Below the pieces are notes generated by a model. It saw nothing but the letters and a program-made list of their open reading frames with translations, was not told the DNA's origin and made no database searches. Source: an uncultured Bacilli bacterium (GTDB lineage Bacteria > Bacillota_I > Bacilli_A > RF39 > UBA660). Taken from it: a DNA stretch of 64,000 bases. Shown here one piece after another: positions 60,905 through 64,000 of this stretch. A program made the position numbers and the translations under genes. Position 1 is the first letter of the stretch. Each line of letters begins with the position of its first letter. The stretch lies in assembly GCA_910580185.1 (NCBI GenBank), contig CAJTWC010000001.1, forward strand, positions 62,001 through 126,000. The letters are read 5' to 3'.

Positions 60905-61312
60905 TTATTTTTCTTCTATTATTTCAAACAATATACCATCGGGATCTTTTATAAAGAAATATCTTTTTCCCATTCTTCCTTCGGTTATTTTTATTTCATC
61001 ATCACATAAATTATTTTCTTTAATAAATTTAATTGCTTCTTCAATCGATTTAACTCCTAATCCAAAATGTTTATTTCCAACTGTCATTAAATCTTTATTC
61101 AATGTTTTTGAATGATTTGGTAGTTCGTTATGTTTCTTGTACCAAAACATTTCAAGAATAATCCCATTTAACTTCATCCATACGATTTTCATATCATCTG
61201 TTTCAAATTCTTTTTCTAATGAAAATCCAAATTTCTTATAAAAATCTACACTTCTATTCATATCAGATACACCTAGTGTAACATGATTGAATTCAAATAA
61301 GTTTTCTTTCAT
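60905..61312 (-). CDS. VOC-family protein (glyoxalase/dioxygenase fold)
   Basis: The 135-residue protein begins FEFNHVTLGVSDMNRSVDFYK, a clear VOC domain opening with the metal His, and ends RYFFIKDPDGILFEIIEEK with the metal Glu. A second His is in KHFGLGV. It could be a lyase, a dioxygenase or a resistance protein that binds an antibiotic. It is the third gene of the block. Confidence 0.88.
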   Translation of the reverse strand: MKENLFEFNHVTLGVSDMNRSVDFYKKFGFSLEKEFETDDMKIVWMKLNGIILEMFWYKKHNELPNHSKTLNKDLMTVGNKHFGLGVKSIEEAIKFIKENNLCDDEIKITEGRMGKRYFFIKDPDGILFEIIEEK

Positions 61313-61342
61313 AATAGACTCCCTTCAATTTTATTTTTATAT

Positions 61343-62389
61343 CTAAAAAGGTAATTTACCTTGATATACATATATCCAAGAATAATTATTACTTATATTA
61401 GTAAACTTATTATTTAATTTAACTTTAACTAATTTATCTTTTATTTGATCGTATTGTTTTCTTGAAATAATTTTTTCAATTATTCTATCTTCTCTTATTT
61501 CTAAGATTCCCATACCAGCCCAGAAATCTACCATTGAAGATTTATTAGATGCTAAGTGAAGCCATGCTTCTCCTCCAGCTCCTAATCCAAATGAACCAAG
61601 TAAAGGTATTAAGTTTTCTTTTTCAAAGTATTCTTTACCTCGTAATTCATAATCCATGTCTAAAAATGCTTCATTAAGAATCCTTGAGTTATAAATAAAC
61701 TTATTTTTTTCTTCTTCACTAATATTAGTTAAATCTTCTTTACCTTTCCACATTATATTAGTTTCAGCTCTTTTTAATCTAATTTTCTTTTCTTCTTCGT
61801 CTAGTAACGAAAATCTTTTTTCTACTTCTTTTTTATAATCTTTCATTTTAGATAATAATTCTTCTTTATCATAAAAGTCCCTTGCTAACACAAGACTTAA
61901 ATTAATTGGATAATTATTATTTTCATTAATATATGAAATTATTTTTTTTAATGTATCATTATATTTATCCATACCTTCTTGAGGTGTATTATTCATGTAA
62001 GTTAATGCTACTTCTTCAGATTCAAACTCAATGTTAACCCCATTATTATAAGTCGTAGCTATTGGTAAAACGTATTCCATTAAATACTTTATTGTAAATA
62101 TTTCTGCCCAATCAGGTTCAGGATACGTAGGGCTCCAAAAATGTTTATATCCGCCAAAGCAATAGCAGAATAAGAAAGCTAAGTTATTATTTAAAATATT
62201 ATCAACTTTTTCTTCTGTATACTTTTTAGCTTCTTCAAATTGTGCTTTACGAGACCATTTTCTAGAAAATAATCTATTTAAAACCTTTTGCTTATAATTA
62301 TTTCCTTTTAACTCCCCTAATTTAATATTATTAAAATCTAAAAGTTCATTATTTACATAATCATTTACCATTTTTTCTAAGTCTTGCAT
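61343..62389 (-). CDS. Uncharacterised 348-residue protein
   Basis: The protein is mostly helical with LAFLFCYCFGGYKHFWSPTY, DWAEIFTIKYLMEYVLPIAT, then NGVNIEFESEEVALTYMNN. By eye the pattern (DWAEIF, VLPIATTYNNGVNI, DxxxY) recalls isonitrile synthases of the DIT1/PvcA family, in which a DLAE-like motif is followed by a YPPGA-like strand. The match is too weak to rely on. The rest (LLGSFGLGAGGEAWLHLASN) has no known motif. It is second in the block after the cupin and is 30 bp before the VOC gene. Confidence 0.6.
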   Translation of the reverse strand: MQDLEKMVNDYVNNELLDFNNIKLGELKGNNYKQKVLNRLFSRKWSRKAQFEEAKKYTEEKVDNILNNNLAFLFCYCFGGYKHFWSPTYPEPDWAEIFTIKYLMEYVLPIATTYNNGVNIEFESEEVALTYMNNTPQEGMDKYNDTLKKIISYINENNNYPINLSLVLARDFYDKEELLSKMKDYKKEVEKRFSLLDEEEKKIRLKRAETNIMWKGKEDLTNISEEEKNKFIYNSRILNEAFLDMDYELRGKEYFEKENLIPLLGSFGLGAGGEAWLHLASNKSSMVDFWAGMGILEIREDRIIEKIISRKQYDQIKDKLVKVKLNNKFTNISNNYSWIYVYQGKLPF

Positions 62390-62398
62390 TTAATCACC

Positions 62399-62761
62399 TT
62401 ATTTCATATCTTCTTCACTAATTAACTTGCATTGTTCTTTATACCAAGCTGGTGTACAAATCATAATTATTTTACAATTACCTTCCCAGTAGTAAACTTC
62501 TTCTTTATCAATTAATAATAAGTCTCCTTGATTAAATTCAAGATATTCATCTTTTTTATTAAGAAGGCCACTACCTTCTAATATATAAGCTAATTCTTTA
62601 CATTTAGTATTACTACAATAACCAGTTTCTGGATATCTACCATTAATAGTATTTATAGCAAAGTCAATATCTTTATCATTTAATTCAACTGAGTATTCTA
62701 ATAGTTTACTAGTATCACTATTGATAATATTAGCTGCTTTATCTTTCGTTACTATTTTCAT
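62399..62761 (-). CDS. Cupin-domain protein
   Basis: The 120-residue protein has a cupin core with CKELAYILEGSGLLNKKDEY and FNQGDLLLIDKEEVYYWEGN, then ICTPAWYKEQCKLISEED. Metal His residues are not obvious. It is a clear paralogue of the alr-linked cupin. Here it directly follows aspS (11 bp) and begins the metabolic block. Confidence 0.82.
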   Translation of the reverse strand: MKIVTKDKAANIINSDTSKLLEYSVELNDKDIDFAINTINGRYPETGYCSNTKCKELAYILEGSGLLNKKDEYLEFNQGDLLLIDKEEVYYWEGNCKIIMICTPAWYKEQCKLISEEDMK

Positions 62762-62772
62762 ATGATTATCCT

Positions 62773-64000
62773 TTATCTCAACTTAATATGTGTTTCTCTT
62801 AATTGTAATTCAGTAACTTCGTTTGGAGTACCAGTAAGTACGTCTTCACCATTTTGGTTCAGTGGGAATGCAACTGTTTCTCTTACGTTATCTTCTTCTA
62901 ATAACATCATAAGCGATCTATCAATACCAAGTGCCATACCTACATGTGGTGGACATCCATATTGGAATGCTGTGTATAAAGCACTGAATTTCTTCTTTAT
63001 GTCTTCTTCAGTGTATCCAGCAAGTTCAAATGCTTTAACTAATACTTCTGGTCTATTATTTCTAACAGCTCCTGATACAAGTTCTACACCATTACATACA
63101 ACGTCGAATTGGTCTGCGTATATTTCTAGTGGATCTTCGGTTTCTAATGCTTTTTCTCCACCTCTTGGCATACTAAATGGGTTATGCATAAAGTCTAATT
63201 TACCAGTTGTTTCACTTATTTCATACATTGGCATATCAGTTATGAAACAGAATTCAAATCTAGAGTTATCAATGATATCTAATTTTCTTCCTAATTCATC
63301 TCTTATTAAACCAGCGTTTTTACATACAACTGCTTCTCTTTTATCAGCGATAAAGAATAATACACTGCCTACTTTTAAATCTGCCCTTTCAAATAAAGCA
63401 TTTCTATCTTCCTCAGTTAAGAACTTATCAATAGGACCTTTTAAAGACTTATCTTCTTGAACAGTTATATAACCAATACCAGGCATGTCAATTGATTTAG
63501 CATAATCAACTAATTCATTAAACCAGCTGTTTGGTTTAGATGCGATTGTCTCTACTTTTATTGCTCTTACGATTGAATCTCTAAATGGTCTAAACTCAGT
63601 TTCTTTAAATACTTCTGATACATCAATTATTTCAAGTGGATTTGTTAAGTCTGGTTTATCAGTACCATATTTAAGCATTGATTCTCTATAAGGTATTCTT
63701 CTAAAATGTCCTTCAGTTACTTTTCTATTACCAAACTCTTTAAAGAATGCTGGAAATACTGTTTCAGCTACTTCCATAATATCTTCTTGGTCTGCGAAAG
63801 CCATTTCCATATCTAATTGGTAGAATTCTCCAACTAGTCTATCTCTTCTTCCATCTTCATCTCTAAAACATGGTGCAAGTTGGAAATATTTATCAAATCC
63901 TGATGCCATTAACAATTGTTTAAATTGTTGTGGTGCTTGTGGAAGTGCATAAAACTTTCCTTTATGCTTTCTTGATGGAATTATAAAGTCCCTAGCACCT
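62773..64000 (-). CDS. aspS: Aspartyl-tRNA synthetase (5' part outside window)
   Basis: The frame is open to the right edge (…GARDFIIPSRKHKGKFYALP, then QAPQQFKQLLMASGFDKYFQ). It shows class II motif 2 (FQLAPCFRDEDGRRDRLVGE), a GAD-like insertion (GSVLFFIADKREAVVCKNAG), and motif 3 (VGMALGIDRSLMMLL). It charges tRNA-Asp. About 408 residues are visible. The stop is 11 bp before the cupin gene, so it is first in the block, with transcription entering from outside the window. Confidence 0.95.
   Translation of the reverse strand, partial: GARDFIIPSRKHKGKFYALPQAPQQFKQLLMASGFDKYFQLAPCFRDEDGRRDRLVGEFYQLDMEMAFADQEDIMEVAETVFPAFFKEFGNRKVTEGHFRRIPYRESMLKYGTDKPDLTNPLEIIDVSEVFKETEFRPFRDSIVRAIKVETIASKPNSWFNELVDYAKSIDMPGIGYITVQEDKSLKGPIDKFLTEEDRNALFERADLKVGSVLFFIADKREAVVCKNAGLIRDELGRKLDIIDNSRFEFCFITDMPMYEISETTGKLDFMHNPFSMPRGGEKALETEDPLEIYADQFDVVCNGVELVSGAVRNNRPEVLVKAFELAGYTEEDIKKKFSALYTAFQYGCPPHVGMALGIDRSLMMLLEEDNVRETVAFPLNQNGEDVLTGTPNEVTELQLRETHIKLR

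Noticed and set aside
1..64000. CRISPR arrays
   Set aside because: No regularly spaced direct repeat was seen. The only tandem repeats are the two 12-mers at the attachment site and the protein-level repeats.
1..64000. Use of TGA for tryptophan, as in mycoplasmas
   Set aside because: TGA is used as stop in many tight ATGA overlaps and Trp codons are TGG throughout terL, the protease gene and gatB.

Overview
The window is AT-rich DNA from a low-GC Gram-positive bacterium. I infer Bacilli, probably one of the uncultured gut lineages near the Mycoplasmatota. The reasons are strong AGGAGG ribosome sites, the standard code (TGA acts as stop in many ATGA overlaps and Trp is TGG), tRNA genes with encoded CCA, a GatCAB amidotransferase, and cell-wall genes (alanine racemase, S66 peptidase). 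Nearly all genes lie on the minus strand.

Positions 1-31920 are most of a prophage whose left end is outside the window. Read on the minus strand from the right: a CI/Cro-type immunity switch with ImmA (about 29.1-30.2 kb) and an integrase on the plus strand next to tRNA-Pro; a replication and recombination block with a DnaD/HTH-type initiator, Rad52-like annealing protein, NinB, HNH proteins and SSB (24.1-28.6 kb); about 17 small accessory ORFs (19.1-24.2 kb); an ArpU/RinA-like late regulator; a roughly 600-bp non-coding stretch that looks like a structured RNA (18.0-18.6 kb); then DUF1064, TerS, TerL, portal, scaffold, coat, adaptor, nozzle, two ejection-type proteins and tail proteins, running off the left edge. 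No tape-measure, tail-tube or sheath gene is present, and the order matches a P22/T7-like short-tailed phage. This is therefore a temperate podovirus-type prophage with a 1623-residue ejection protein. Lysis genes are not in the window.

Positions 31921-33800 hold four tRNAs (Pro, Arg, Phe, Asp), a YkgJ-like cysteine-cluster gene and mscL. From 33.8 to 41.4 kb come membrane or anchored proteins (DUF368, DUF3048, unknown), a flavoprotein, a flavin reductase-rubredoxin fusion, an SDR dehydrogenase and a membrane-anchored HExxH protease. From 41.5 to 47.8 kb a two-gene operon encodes a 1431-residue papain-like protease ending in a dockerin, and a membrane-anchored protein with a cohesin-like domain and three cadherin-like domains. 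This looks like a self-contained cohesin-dockerin surface protease system.

Alanine racemase with a cupin gene, a TetR-regulated ABC exporter and an ORF6N protein follow. From 53.1 kb to the right edge is a co-directional block that starts with aspS (cut by the edge), runs through nine tightly packed metabolic genes (cupin, unknown 348-residue enzyme, VOC, DUF3830, S66 peptidase, Ppx/GppA-like, MBL hydrolase, SDR, CYTH-Dabb fusion) and ends in gatC-gatA-gatB.
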